A stretch of DNA of 64,000 nt from Apiosordaria backusii (lineage: Eukaryota > Ascomycota > Sordariomycetes > Sordariales > Lasiosphaeriaceae): the NCBI GenBank assembly GCA_030549205.1, contig JAUKTV010000004.1, positions 186,001 to 250,000 on the forward strand. Direction: 5' to 3'. The notes under the pieces are model-generated. The model was not told where the DNA came from. It did no database searches and saw nothing but the letters and a program-made list of their open reading frames with translations. Positions 47,200 to 59,240 of this stretch are shown here, in pieces. Position 1 is the stretch's first letter. Every line of letters starts with the position of its first letter. The position numbers were made by a program, and so were the translations under genes.

Positions 47200-50100
47200 C
47201 TTTTAAATTTAGTATTAAATTTAAAGAGCTTTCTTTATTTACAATCTTAAAAAAAGAATTATAGATTATATTCGATAGTATTTTAAATATTAGATAAATT
47301 AAATCGACCAATAGAGGCTTATTAGAAAACTTTAGCTTATTGCTTTCTTTTTAATCCCTTTTTATATTATTATATTTAATATTATTACCGGCCTTTCCTT
47401 ATACTTTAATAAAAACTTACCTTATTAGGTCGTTAAATATTTAATACTTAATGCTTTTCTTACAGTAATTTATAAATTCTTTAAAAAAGGACTAATAATC
47501 TTTAAAGTAAATTCTTATACTACTAAGACTTAAAGAAAGATCCTTTTTTAATATTTACTTATTTATAAATAGGAAGTTCCTTTTATAATTATTAATAATA
47601 GAGACCTTTAATAAATAGAAGACTTTTAAAAGGAAATTTGAAAATAATTAAGAGCGAAACTTCTTATATTTACTATATATTATCTTTAAATTAATAAATT
47701 ATTAAAAAGGTATAACTAAATAGTTAAGATTGTCTTTTAATTTTAAGTATAGAAATACTTTAAAGAAGATTAGATAGAGGCTATCCTTTACTTATAAGCC
47801 CTATTAAATAACCAGTACTTTAAAATAATTAAATGCTTTTTAAATAAACTAGTTATTAAAAGGAAAATATGCCTTTTTTCTTTAAAAACAGACAGTATTT
47901 TTAAAAAACCTTAGCTTTTTTAAAATATCTTTAAATATAATGTAAAGATAATTATAAAGAAATTTATTAAGTATATAAAGGAATGATATAATAAATATTG
48001 TCGATAAGAGGAATTTACTATTAACAATTAAGTAATAATTAAACTTTATTAAAGATACTTTGTCTTTATAGAATATAGTTAAAAGTTAGCTTTATAATAT
48101 AAAGGACCCTTTAAGTTTAAAGGAAAGTGCTTATTATTAGTATATAAACTTAAGCTTCCTTTAAATGTTAAGATCTATTTAATTATATCTATTATATTTT
48201 TTAAAAAGCTAAATGCTTTTTAAAAAAACCTCTATTAATAGGTACTTTTAAAAGTTACTTTAGCAATTATTAAAAACAATGACCGATATTTTAACCTTTA
48301 TATAATATATAAAGTTAAAAAGATTGTATTATATAAAGATCGAAAGGAAGGAAAATAAATATATTAAGTATATTAAGTTAAATACTTTACTATATACAAT
48401 ATAGAGTTAGATAAGGAAGAACTAAAAGAAATAGCCTTTAACTTTATTTAAGAATATAAAGTTAAGATTGGAAAGAAAGAAAAGTTAGTTAATAATTAAA
48501 GAAAGGATTTAAAGGCACTTTCCTTTACTTTACTACTTTAAAAAAGAGGTTGGCCTTTAAAAGCTTAAAAGGACTGATTTACTAGTTTAATATATTTTTA
48601 TAATAAATTTAACCTTATATAAAGAGTAGTTTAGAGAAAATTTTAAATAATAACTGTTATTTATTTATAAACGGTATTTACCGGTTTTTTTCTTAAAAGG
48701 TAAAGGTAAGTAAGAAAAGGCTATATTAATAAGGATATTAATAGAAATACTTTTTTAAAGCTAAAAGTTAAAAGAAAATTAAGCTTTTATTTTACTTTAA
48801 ATATTTACCTTTCCTTTATTTATATTACTTTCTTTTATAAGCTTCTTTTATAATAGTCTATCTTTCCTTAAAAAAGGAAGTATTAAGAAGCTATAGTCTT
48901 TACTTTAATTAAAGAAAAGACAGTATTATAGAAGTATCTTTATAACTAAACTAAGCATTTACTTTAACTATTAAAAGGAAGTACTTAGACCTTCTTTATT
49001 TAATAAAGTATTTACTATTAACTAAATACTTAATTAACTGATTTAGACTTTATAAAAGTTAAAGATTAAAACTAAAACTACTAAATACCTTCCTTAACTA
49101 AAAAGAACCTACCTAAACTTTTAGACAATATATACCTTTATTAACTATATTAGCTTTACTTTATTTCTATACTTTATTATAATTAAAGGTAATTGTCGAT
49201 TAAAATAAGCAATTACTTTAAAAGTCTACTTTAGAACTTTACTTTAATTTACAATAGTTAATTAAAAATAAGGCTTAAGACTTTTTTTACAATTATAAGA
49301 AACCTTTACTTCTTTAATAAAGGCTTTTTTTTTTTTAAAATAACTAATAAGCTAACTTTTAAACCTAATTACTACTTTTATTGCTTTACCTTTATTACCC
49401 TACCCTTTTCTTTACTATATTTTTATTTACTTTCCTTCTTTACTAATTAGCTTTATAATTAACCGCTATACTCTAGCTTTCTTTAAACTTATCTTTTAGA
49501 TTTTTACATTTATAACAATCCTTAAACTTTTATTTAAACTTTTTAATAAATAAAATAAGTAGGCTTATTTCTTATAACTTTACTTTTAAATTTAATAACT
49601 CTTCTTTTAACTTACCTTATACTATAAATACTTTTAAAAAAAGCACTAGCACCTTCTATTATTTAGATTATTATACTTAAAGTAACTTTCTTTTTAAATA
49701 TTATAAAGGAAAAGCCTTTAAAACTATTTAATAGGATTTACTTATTTACCTTATAATTAAGAAGATAGTTAAAAACAATGTAAAGGTAAATTTTAACTTT
49801 ATTATTTACTAACGCTTTCTTTACTTTCTTTTCTATTACTATATTATTAGAAAAGCTTTTACTAAGGTCTTTCTATTTTATAATCCAGTCTTCTTTATTA
49901 ACTTTATAAGTAAAGATATTTATAATACCTTTATTAGTAAAGAATTATACTACTTTAAGGTATATAATTATAAAAAGTTTATTAAGTAAGTATATAACTT
50001 TTTCTTTAATAAGGTCCTTTTTTTTACTAAGTCTTAATTAAACCTTTTTATTAAAGAAGATAAGTAGTACCTTTTTAAAAGCTTCCTAATAAAAAAAGGT

Positions 50101-51385
50101 TAAGATTAAAGCATTTAAATAGAGAATTTCTATATTAAGTTCTTTATTAATAATGTCTTTATTATATATAACCTTATTAAAAGTCCTAACTTATATACTG
50201 TCTTTTAATAAAAGCAGTTTAAGAAGATTAAAGGACAGTTAATTTAGGATTTAATAAAGAAGCTGGTTATTAAAGAAAGAGTTTAATATAGTTTCTTTTA
50301 CTTTTAATTAAAAGCTAAGCTCCTTTATTAAACTATTACTATTAAAGATATTATAAAGGACGACTTTTAAAATATTAACTTACAATTAGCCGATTATTAT
50401 ATAAAGATTAGCCTTTTTATTGCCTTTACTATTTAAAAAAAACTCTATTATTGGAAGTTCTCCTTTTACTATAACGATAGTTTTATAGATATTATCTATA
50501 ATAAGGAAGTTATTATAAAAGTATATACTATACTTTATAGCTATTTAAAAGAAAGGGAGCTTTTTAATAATAAAAAAAAGGCTTTTTATTAATTTTACAA
50601 TATATAAATGGCCTTTTTAAAGATCGGTACGTTTTTTAAGAACTTTAAAGAATCTAATATTAAGCTTTTTTAAATAGTTAAAATTAAAGGATTTAAAGAA
50701 AGTATATCTTTTTTTTTTTAAAATAATAAGTGATCTTTAATTTAAATAGTAAATAAACCGGAACTTTATAAAGAATGTTAAGGCTAAATATATCTTTTAT
50801 TATAAAGCTAGCTTCTTTATTAATATTCCTATTATATTAGCTTTTAAATATAACTTGCTTATTATTATAGACTAAGAAGGCATTACCTATTACTTTATTA
50901 CTTTACTATATTATAAGAACTTCCCTTTTTTAAACTTTTTAGGTCAGTCTTTCTTTTATATTTTTATTTTCAATAAAGATAGTATTATTATTAGAATATA
51001 AAAGGTAAGATTGCTATATATTTAAAAGAAAAATGTTAACGGCTTTACCGATTTATACTAATTAACCAGCTTTAAAGATCTTTATACTATTACTATAAAT
51101 ACTTTTACTTATAATTAATGTAAATATAACTATAAAGGAAATTGTAATTAAAGATAGAGTAATAGAGGTAACTGGTATTATATATTTAAATATCTTTAAG
51201 AATAATAAAAAAGAAAATAATAGATCAGGATAATTATAAAGGATATAGAATATTAGTTAAGTTTTAAAACGGAGTTTTATACTGCTTTTATTTAAAAGGA
51301 AATAATATAGGATTTTAAAAAAGAGAATAATAAAAAGAATAATGATCCTTTAAAGGATTAAAAAGCTTTCTTTTATATTAAGTAT
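47200..51385 (+). pseudogene. RIP-mutated integrase side and unexplained 3' region of Gypsy B
   Basis: The first part (to about 48.5 kb) continues pol after the solo LTR and should be integrase, although the motifs are too mutated to place. From about 48.6 to 51.38 kb the sequence is still A/T-converted and some plus-strand stretches read as ordinary protein composition (for example about 50.2-50.6 and 51.0-51.2 kb), but I recognise no family. It may be an extra reading frame beyond pol, or a further buried insertion without visible ends. Confidence 0.5.
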
Positions 51386-52118
51386 TATTATAAAATTCTA
51401 TACCTTTATAAGACTTACTTAACGTTATAGTCTACTTTATATAATTCCTTAAAAGGATCTATAGCTTAAAAGCTTTTAAAAAAAGCTCTTTATTTTATTT
51501 TTACCTTTTACTATAAATTATATCCTATATATAATATAATTATTATATTTTTATTTCCTTTTTTATTTTTTTCTTCTTTTCTATATATAAGTATACTTAA
51601 TAACCTTCTTAGCTTTAATTTTCTATAGTAAATTTAACCTTAAAAGATACCTCTATATTTTCCTTTATAAAGAAAGCTTTTATTAAACTTTCTATCTATA
51701 TACCTTCTATATTAATTATAAAAGCTTATATAAAGAATCTCTTTAAAAAGGTTCTTTAGGAATTTCTTTTAGACTTTTTTACAAACTTTTTTACAAAACC
51801 TTTTTTAAAGCTTCCTTTAAAACCTCCTTTAGAACCTTCTTTTAAAAACCTCCTTAAAAAGCTTCTGTTAGAACTTTCCTTAGAATCTTCTTAAGAAGCC
51901 TCTACTAGAACCTCCTTCGGAACCTCTTTTGGAATCTCCTTAAGAAGCTTTTACTAGAACCTTTCCTAGAACCTCTTCTAGAACCTCCTTAAGGAGCCTC
52001 CTTTAGAATCTCCTTTAAAATCTTCTCGGGAACTTCCTTAAGGAGCCTCTCTAGGAACTTTCTACAGAAGTCTTCTCGGGAACCTCCTACTTAAACTTCC
52101 TACCAGAAGGTTATAATA
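51386..52118 (+). repeat. 3' LTR of Gypsy B
   Basis: 733 bp partner of 39446-40129. The extra 49 bp lie in the degenerate AACCTCC/AAGGAGCCTC repeat zone (about 51800-52090), which here is less RIP-mutated than in the 5' copy. It is followed by the CTAAT duplication. Confidence 0.85.
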
Positions 52119-52123
52119 CTAAT

Positions 52124-55100
52124 TCTAAAGTACTTAATTGCTTCTATAATATAAGCCTTTTAATAGATCTAAAGACACCGTTAAGGCCTATTATATTCAA
52201 TTTAAATACTAAGGAAGTAGTAAGTAAGATCTAAATCTTCAATATCGTAATACTCCTCTATAGCATTCTTTAAGGTTTAAAACTGTAAAAGCTTAGGGCC
52301 TATAATCAAGTAGTCGTTAACGTAGCTAATAATAAAGATCTTATAGTTTAGATAAAAATAGATAGTTATATTAAAGATAAAGGATTTAAAACCTAAAGCC
52401 TAGGTTATTATAAGGACCTTCTATTATTAAAGGTAAGAAGCCTACTTTAAACTATATAAAGATTTCTTTAATAAAATAACTTAGTCTTTAATAAGGTCCT
52501 ATCCAGTTACCTTTAACAGTATTATAGTACTAGCATTACTATAAGCAAACTTAAGTAATCTCTATAGAATTTCAATATAGATATTAAAATCGGTCTTTAA
52601 GTTTAAAAAAGCTTCTATAAAGTCTACTTATTTTAAATCCTAATTAAATATAGTTATAAAGGCCAGTATAATTCTTTAAGTTAAAGGCTCTATAGTAAAA
52701 GTATAGGTCTGTTTAAAATCGATTTTAAAGGCCTATTAGAAACCTTAAGTAACCAATTGGGCCTTAAACTTTACTATAATGCCCTGTAAATTCTTCTTAT
52801 CCTTAAAAACCTAGTAACTTATAATAGGCTTCTTTTTAACTTAAAATCGGTAGATAAAATAGAAGGTCTTAATAGTAAGAAGTTAATGTAATTTAGTAAA
52901 GATAGCCTATAACTATTGCTTCTTTTTAAGATATTTTAAGGCTTATTTAAAGGTATTAAGCTTTAAGGCCTTTATAAAATAGTACTTTTTATAGTAGGAA
53001 ACTAAGTAAAAAATAAACTTACTATAATCTATATTATTTATAGGTATAAATTCCTTATATTATTTTTATAAGGTTTAAAGTAGAGAGATTTTAATAATAA
53101 TAGAAGGTACTATAAGTATTAGAATTGCAAACTTAAGTAACGGCTAAATAGGTAATATAGGGGATAATTTAGATATTAAGGAATTAGAAATTAATAGAAT
53201 AAAAGGACTGTAAATAGAAGGCTTAGAAACTTAAGTAATAGTATCTTTCTCTAGCTTATTAAAGTAGTTAAGGACCTTTAAAGGACCTATAGGGCTTAAA
53301 GGACCTGTAATCTAGGTTAATAGGTCCTTATAGAATTTAATAAAGCTGGTTTTAATAACTTTATTTAAGCCTAAGTAGACTAAGTAGGTCTAATAACTTA
53401 GAATAGCTATAAGTCTTCCTTTAATTCTTTAAAGGGTAAGCTTAAAACTTATAGCTTAATCTTTAATAGAGATATATACTATAACCTTAATACCTATAGC
53501 CTTATAGTTTAAAAGATTTAGTTAATATAGTACTTAAAAAGGTAATAGTTTATTATAAAAGGCTTAATAGGATATAAGATCTTTAGAACTTTAGGCTATA
53601 TAGTTAATAATTTCTACTATAGAAATAGCTATATGTTTTTAAAAAGTAATAGAAAGGCTTAAAGCTAGAATGGTAGCCCTAAGATGGTCTAAAATGACCT
53701 AAATAAAGTACTTAGTTAAGCTATTTTAATTAAAAGTTCTAAGGTTTAATATATTAAAGCCAATACCCTTTTTAATAAGGTAGGTACTTAAGGGAAGGAC
53801 TTCTTTTCCCCTATTGTAATAAAAGTAAGTAGGGTATTACCGGAAGGTATTGTTTAAGCCTTTAAATAGTAAATAAAGTACTATAACGGCATTATCTTTA
53901 GTAGTTAATAGCTTAAGAAATTAAAAACAGGTCTTTTAATTTATTATAATTAAACTATAAGGCTTCTTTAATAGTAAAATAGGCTTAATAGTAATAATAT
54001 CTTCCTTTAAATAACTTAAGGTAAAAGGAAGGTCCTAAATAGGATTTTTAAAAGGCCTTTAAAGGATTTTTATAACGTTATAGCTTTTATAAATTAAATC
54101 CTTAAGCCTAACCTTCTATAAGTTAAATATACCTTTAGTAATAAAAGCGGTCTTTTTTAAAAGGTTAAGATCTATATACCTAAACTATATATATTAAAGG
54201 ATAGCTAATTAAACTAAAGTTAATAAAGGCTTATTAAAATCCTTAAAAGACCTATTTTCTTTTAAAAAGTTAAAAGCTTTAAAGAAGATCCCCTTTAAAA
54301 TTTCAAAAGCTTTAAAGGCTTTAAAGAAAGTAAGGTAATTACTAAAGTACTATTAATAGGATACTTCCAGTTAAGGTTAACCTTTAAAGTTAAAGTAAAA
54401 CCTTAATTTTTTAAAATTTAAAAAGGCAATGAAATTATAGTTACTATCGATAAGCTTTTAACTATATAAAGCTTTTTTAATACTATATAAACAGTCTTTA
54501 CTAACAATATTTAGTAAAAAAGTAAGAATAAAGAAAGTTTTAATAAAGTTAATAGTTAAAAAATAGGCCTTATTATTATAGATTTTAATAAAGAATTAAA
54601 CTTTTATAGTACCTTTACCGATAATTCTTATAGAGCTATCTTCTATAGCTAAAGGCTTAACTTTTACTTTAATAAAGTTAATAAAAAGGTTTTTATTATT
54701 GTAAATATAGACTGTAAACTTAATATTAAAAAGCTAGGCTTCTTTTAAAGCTAAATTAGTATAATTAGTTAGGTTAATAGGTATAGAAGGTAAGACTTTA
54801 AAAGGTAGGGATATTATAAATCTAATAAAGTTATAGTATTTATAAAGTATAGTTGGCTTTAAAGATTTAATACTATAGAAGCCTATATTAAGATTGAAGC
54901 TTATTGTAAAGGAAATTTTCTTAAAATTTCTAAAGTCTTTAATATTCTCTTTCTTTTTATCTTTCTTTTTCTTTTTCTTCTTTTTAATAAGCCTAGGCTC
55001 TATAGGGTTCTTTATAAAGGCATTTAAAACCCTTAAGGCTTTAGAATCTTTAGTAAAGGTAATATAGAAATAAAGTATAAAAAGAGCTTAAATAACTGTA

Positions 55101-56365
55101 ATATTGGAAATATAGATCTTAATTAAAAGCTTTTTCTATAAGAATTTCAATATAAGGTAGTAAGAATAGCTGAAATTATATTTATTTTAGTAAATTAAAG
55201 CTTTAAAGTATTTATATTATAGTAGAAAACTGCCTTTTAATAAGCTTAAGTAGTAATTAACTTAGTCGATAAGTTAAATTATAATACCTAAACTTTAAAG
55301 CTTTATAATAAAGGTATTAAACTTAGTATTATATTTAACTATTTTTAATAAACTATCGAATTTAATAATATAGTAAGCTTTATAGAGCTTATTTTAAAGG
55401 ACAGTTTAAATAAGGGTATACTAAGTTTATAATTATTAGAAAAGGGTTATTAGGAAGTCTTTAGCCTTAATAGTAAATAGTAGGCCTACTTATAGGATAT
55501 TCTAAATAGTAAAAAGAAAGAAGGCTTTTAAGTTGTCGTTTAATAAATTAATAACTAACTTAAGCTTATTTATAAACTTAAAAAGGTTTAAAACCTTTAT
55601 TTAAATAATAAAAGTCTAATATTAAAAGCGTTAGTTTTTAAAACCTAAGAGCTTTTATTCTTTAGTAAGGTAAAGGACCTATTTATTAAGATCCTTTATT
55701 AAAAGTATAGTGGTCTTTTAAGCAGTTTAACTTAAAAAGGGCGTTATAATAAGTATAGCGATAGGGGCCGATAGACTTATATAAATTAAAGTAACCGAAA
55801 ATAAGGGTAGTATAGATAGGTCTATAGAAGGTTTAGAAGAAGACTTAAGGAAGCTTAAAGTAGTATGTTTTAATAGGAGGTAAGTATTGAAATTGTCAAT
55901 ATAGGTATTAACTTAGTTGATTTTAATATTTAAAGCTTTAATTTAATTAATAAAACCTACTATAGTAGCCCTAATCTTACTATTAAAGGTAACTATAAGG
56001 TTATTCTATAATTATTAAAAATATTAAGTAAAGTTAAGGCCTTTAAAGAGGTTAGGAGTTAATAGAAGGTTAAAGGTCTTTAAAGCTCTAAGGCTTATAG
56101 AAAGGTTGTATATATCTTTATCCTCTATAGTAAAGAAGGTCGAAGGTTTAAAAGAGAAGTAGAAGTACTGTTAAAAGTGCTAAAACGCTGTTTTTTTAAG
56201 TCTTTAATATTTAAGAAGGAAATAAAAGCACTGTTAAAAGTGTTAAAATGCTATTTTTTAAATCTTCAGTAGTTTAAAATAAATAGGGCTTATAGAATAG
56301 GTATTATTATAGAGGCTATAAAATAAAGAAATTTACTTAAGTAATATAAGCTTAAGCTTATAACC
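52124..56365 (-). pseudogene. RIP-mutated gag, integrase and RT part of the Copia element
   Basis: The minus-strand reading starts after the 5' LTR with GGTTATAAGC, where a primer-binding site is expected. Close to the Gypsy B junction a Copia RT is evident through stops: a DFKQTYTFTIEPL-like start, AFLNLKTDFNIYIEIP, then YVNDYLIIGPKLL at about 52.30-52.33 kb. The upstream 53.2-56.3 kb should encode gag, protease and integrase; these domains were not individually resolved. Confidence 0.72.
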
Positions 56366-57038
56366 TATTAAGATAGATATCTTATAGACCTATAGGTATA
56401 GACCTATATAGGGAATAGTATAGAATATTAAAAGTAAAGAGGGTTTTATTTACAGTATATAATAGTAGTTAAGTATTAAAAAAATATAGATTATAAAGAC
56501 AATGCCTTATAATATATAGAAGGTAAATACTATAATATAGGCTTATAAGGTACTGTAAGATATAGTAAACCAATATATTAAATTGACTTATATATTAAGA
56601 AAATATTATAGTAAACAGTTATAAGGGATAAAACCTATTATAGGTCTTTAGCTCTATATTACTTTCTAAACCTTTCTCTATTTTAAGGCCTAAATGCCTG
56701 TTAAGTCCGCTAACTATAAGGCCTAAATGTCCGTTAAGTCCGCTAAGGCTTAAATGCCTATTAAGTCTATTAACTGTAAACTTAGCTAGTCGGCCAAGTC
56801 TAACTATTAAGTGCGCTAACCAGAGGCCGTTTATAGAGTATAGAGCGCTAATGTTTTACTGTTATAATACGTTAACTACCCGGGGCTTCGGGCTGCTTTA
56901 AGGGTTTAAAGACTATTGCAATTACCGTAGTAGAGTATTAGTAAGCGCTGTGATTCTAAGCTATTGGTTGTTATTGGCCCTGTAGGTTATAGGCCAAAAT
57001 ACACTGTAAAGTCTACAACTAAGTGCTGTATTTCAACA
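56366..57038 (-). repeat. 5' LTR of the Copia element
   Basis: 673 bp, starting TATTAAGATAG (RIP form of TGTTAAGATAG) and ending ATTTCAACA (unmutated). It is gap-free against 37980-38652 and followed by the GTTAG duplication. Confidence 0.88.
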
Positions 57039-57043
57039 GTTAG

Positions 57044-57219
57044 TATATAGAAAAGGAATATTTAGGATTTATTTATAAAGCTTTAGCTTTAATAAAAGGC
57101 ATACTGTTTAAAAATAGAGAAGGGTATTTTTTAATTAATATAGTAATAGGTAAATAAAAAGAAAATAGTTAAGCGTTTACTATATTAGGACGATGTATTT
57201 CTTTTTCAGCCTGGGGTAT
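57044..57219 (+). pseudogene. 3' remainder of Gypsy A internal region
   Basis: 176 bp between the Copia target duplication and the 3' LTR of Gypsy A. It continues the sequence interrupted at 37979. It ends CAGCCTGGGGTAT just before the LTR, where the purine tract for plus-strand priming would be. Confidence 0.6.
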
Positions 57220-57412
57220 TAATATAAAAAGCTTAAGCATTATGTTATATATAGGTATATATAACCTGTATAGACACTATGTTGTATATAGGTATATATA
57301 ACCTGTAGAGGATACTAAAATAGTTTGTTAACTTTAGCTTCTTCTTCTTGATAATCAATTCAATGTAATTAATTTGTCATCTATTATTACCACGCTGTCC
57401 TTTTCCATGTTA
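57220..57412 (+). repeat. 3' LTR of Gypsy A
   Basis: 193 bp partner of 21235-21427 with no gaps. It is followed by GTTTT (57413-57417) and then the interrupted transposase. Confidence 0.88.
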
Positions 57413-57417
57413 GTTTT

Positions 57418-58921
57418 AAAGTTAACACTTTAATATTATATTAATAGTATATTTCCGGCTAAACTTACCTATAAAAATTAACAGAGGCTTTCTTTTAAAT
57501 AAAAAGACCTTATTATTTAATAGATCCTTTAGTAAAAAAGCCTTAACTATACTTTTATTTATATAAATATAAAGGCCTTAGCTAGGTCTTTATTAAATAA
57601 TTAAGGTAAGCCTTTCTTTAGTAAGTATTAGGTTACTTACTTTATCAGTTATTACTTAAAGATTAAAACAAAGTTAGAAAAGAAAATAGGCTATTTTAGG
57701 ATTAATAGAACTATCTTTAATAATATTAATAAATTTTTTAACCTCTATAATATTATAACCTAAATTAAAGTAAAAAACAAGTATAATATAGATAAAGTAG
57801 GTATTATAGAAAGTATAGAAGAGAATAGGCTTATAGTAAGGTCTAGTAAGTAAGTAAAAAAGTCTATAAATATAAAATAGAATAAAAGAAAAACTTAAAT
57901 TACTATATTAGAATATATTTTTTAAGATAGTTAAGTATTTCCTTTAAACGTTATTTTTAAAGGGCTTAACTTATAGAAGCAATAGTTTAAAGACCAATTT
58001 AATAAAGACTAGTATATGGCTGTTTTTAAAAATAATTAGACTTTTAATAACTTAGCCGTTAAGTAGCTTAAATAAATCTTTATTCTAAATACTACCCTTA
58101 AAGACCCTATTAATGCCTGTCTTTTTATTTATAATAACTATAGCTTCTATACTATTAATAAATTTATAATTTACTATTACTAAAGTAATATTTACCTTCT
58201 TTTCTTACCCCTTTATAGTTTTTATATTCTTTAGCCTTTTAATATTAATTGCTTTACAAGTATAAAGAAGGCATATAAAAGGCTTATTTCTAATAACAAT
58301 GCTTTTATTAACTATATATTTAATAAAAAGGTAAATTTAATCTACTATTATAATTTAATTAAAAAAACGGAATTCCAGAAGGAAAATATTACCAGTAAGT
58401 AGTATAGGGCTAGTATATACCTTAAAAACTAGTGTAAACTTCTAAGTTTTTAATAAGTAGTAGCCCTTTAAAAGAAGGCTGATATTTAAATAAGACTAAC
58501 TAGATTCGAAAGCTTTAAAAGGTCTTAAGTATATTAGGAAGTAAAAGTCTTATTCTAAGCTGAAACCTAAGCAGAAAAACACCTAACTAGTAGAAAAATC
58601 TTAAATACTATACTTTTTTTATAAATAGAAATTATTATTTATAAAGCTAATATATAATAGTAGAAATTATAAGTAGAAAAGGCCTAAAAAATAAAAAAAA
58701 GGTATAGGCTAAATATAAAAGACCTGAATTTATAGTTTATAAGGCTTATTAATATAGAAAAAAATCGGATTAATAGTATAGTAAAGGTAAAAGAAGAAGA
58801 GGTAAAAGAGCCGGTAGAAGTTATAGAAGAAATCAAACCTTTAAAGTATAGTAGCTGTTATTATACTTTAACTTAAAGAAAGTAAAAAGCTAACGAAATG
58901 TTTAACTTGGACAGTGATTGA
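57418..58921 (+). pseudogene. pogo/Fot1-like DDE transposase, C-terminal portion
   Basis: This continues directly from the fragment at 21140-21234 once Gypsy A is removed. Through RIP stops one reads the end of the psq helix-turn-helix, a second DNA-binding region (QQRLSFKQKDLII), GKPFFSKYQVTYFI, the DDE core around YNI-KVG (the canonical form has Asp-Glu there), FLKGLNLQKQWF-like sequence, and the hallmark YLLFLPLYS then ILQPFNI followed by IKKAYKRLI. A likely stop is TGA at 58919-58921 after DSD. This is the order of DDE_1 transposases of pogo/Tigger/Fot1 elements, which cut and paste at TA. Right terminal repeats were not identified. Confidence 0.8.
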
Positions 58922-59240
58922 GCTTTATTTTAATAGTTTTTCTATATAAATAAACCCTATATTAGTTGAGATCTAGTAATTGTAAGCATTTAGGGGTAAT
59001 TTCCTTAAGGTTGGTGGCTGATATCGGGGCAGATGTTTTAAAGCCCGGTGTGGCCTATAACCATGTGGTTTAACCTAATTGCAAACAGCAACAAGGATTT
59101 ATCATGTTTATAAATCACATAGTGTAAGAATGACAGTTCTTGAGATCCATATGACGTTCGCTGCGTCCAATTTGTTTGTGTTTTGATTGCGCTATCCCAG
59201 CGGGACCTCCATGTTCAAATGGGCGGTTAAGCATGGCACC
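58922..59240. other. right border of the transposon block
   Basis: The AT bias fades between 58920 and 59050. The right end of the pogo-like element should lie here. I could not find a terminal inverted repeat matching the left side, probably because RIP has altered both. No gene is seen. Confidence 0.5.

Larger units (their letters stand above)
39441..52123 (+). mobile_element. Ty3/Gypsy LTR retrotransposon B (RIP-mutated, inside Copia)
   Basis: The element proper is 39446-52118, flanked by the target duplication CTAAT (39441-39445 and 52119-52123). The LTRs are 684 bp (39446-40129) and 733 bp (51386-52118), starting TGTTAT/TATTAT and ending ATAATA (RIP form of ATAACA). TTAGTAATTATAAC after the 5' LTR resembles a mutated primer-binding site. 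Plus-strand RT has an intact-looking YIDDIIIF box at 45475-45498. RNase H follows at about 45.95-46.3 kb and integrase-side sequence continues across the solo LTR. At 12.7 kb (12.3 kb without the solo LTR) it is long for a fungal Gypsy, with roughly 2.8 kb of unexplained sequence before the 3' LTR. Confidence 0.85.
37975..57043 (-). mobile_element. Ty1/Copia LTR retrotransposon (RIP-mutated, interrupted by Gypsy B)
   Basis: The element proper is 37980-57038, flanked by the target duplication GTTAG (37975-37979 and 57039-57043). Both LTRs are 673 bp and begin TGTT/TATT and end AACA/AATA. Coding is on the minus strand. RT lies at about 52.15-53.0 kb with the Copia box YVNDYLIIG (from YVDD) at 52310-52324 on the minus strand and an upstream FLN...IYIEIPQ segment. 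RNase H lies at about 38.85-39.4 kb with GFTNSDWAKYK and STLKAEYI segments. The RT-RNase H order without integrase between them is the Copia arrangement. It is cut at 39446-52118 by Gypsy B, exactly between RT and RNase H. Full of RIP stops and inactive. Confidence 0.87.
21235..57412 (+). mobile_element. Ty3/Gypsy LTR retrotransposon A (outer, RIP-mutated, interrupted)
   Basis: Bounded by two 193 bp LTRs of identical length (21235-21427 and 57220-57412) and by a 5-base target duplication GTTTT (21230-21234 and 57413-57417). The LTRs start TA and end TA, which are TG...CA after RIP. Just after the left LTR, TAGTAGCTACGACC fits a tRNA primer-binding site starting TGG with one RIP change. Plus-strand remnants of protease, reverse transcriptase (YIND, from YxDD), RNase H and integrase lie at about 31.6-35.2 kb. 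The element carries two later insertions: a Helitron (about 25201-31370) and a Copia element (37980-57038). Without them it would be about 11 kb. Stops are pervasive and no protein can be made. Confidence 0.85.

Noticed and set aside
47049..47264. 71-residue frame across the solo LTR end
   Set aside because: Crosses the LTR/TSD junction into RIP sequence; a chance frame.
21000..59000. Centromere
   Set aside because: AT-rich RIP-mutated transposons suit a fungal centromere, but the block is only about 38 kb, is flanked closely by genes and gene remnants, and is explained by nested insertions.
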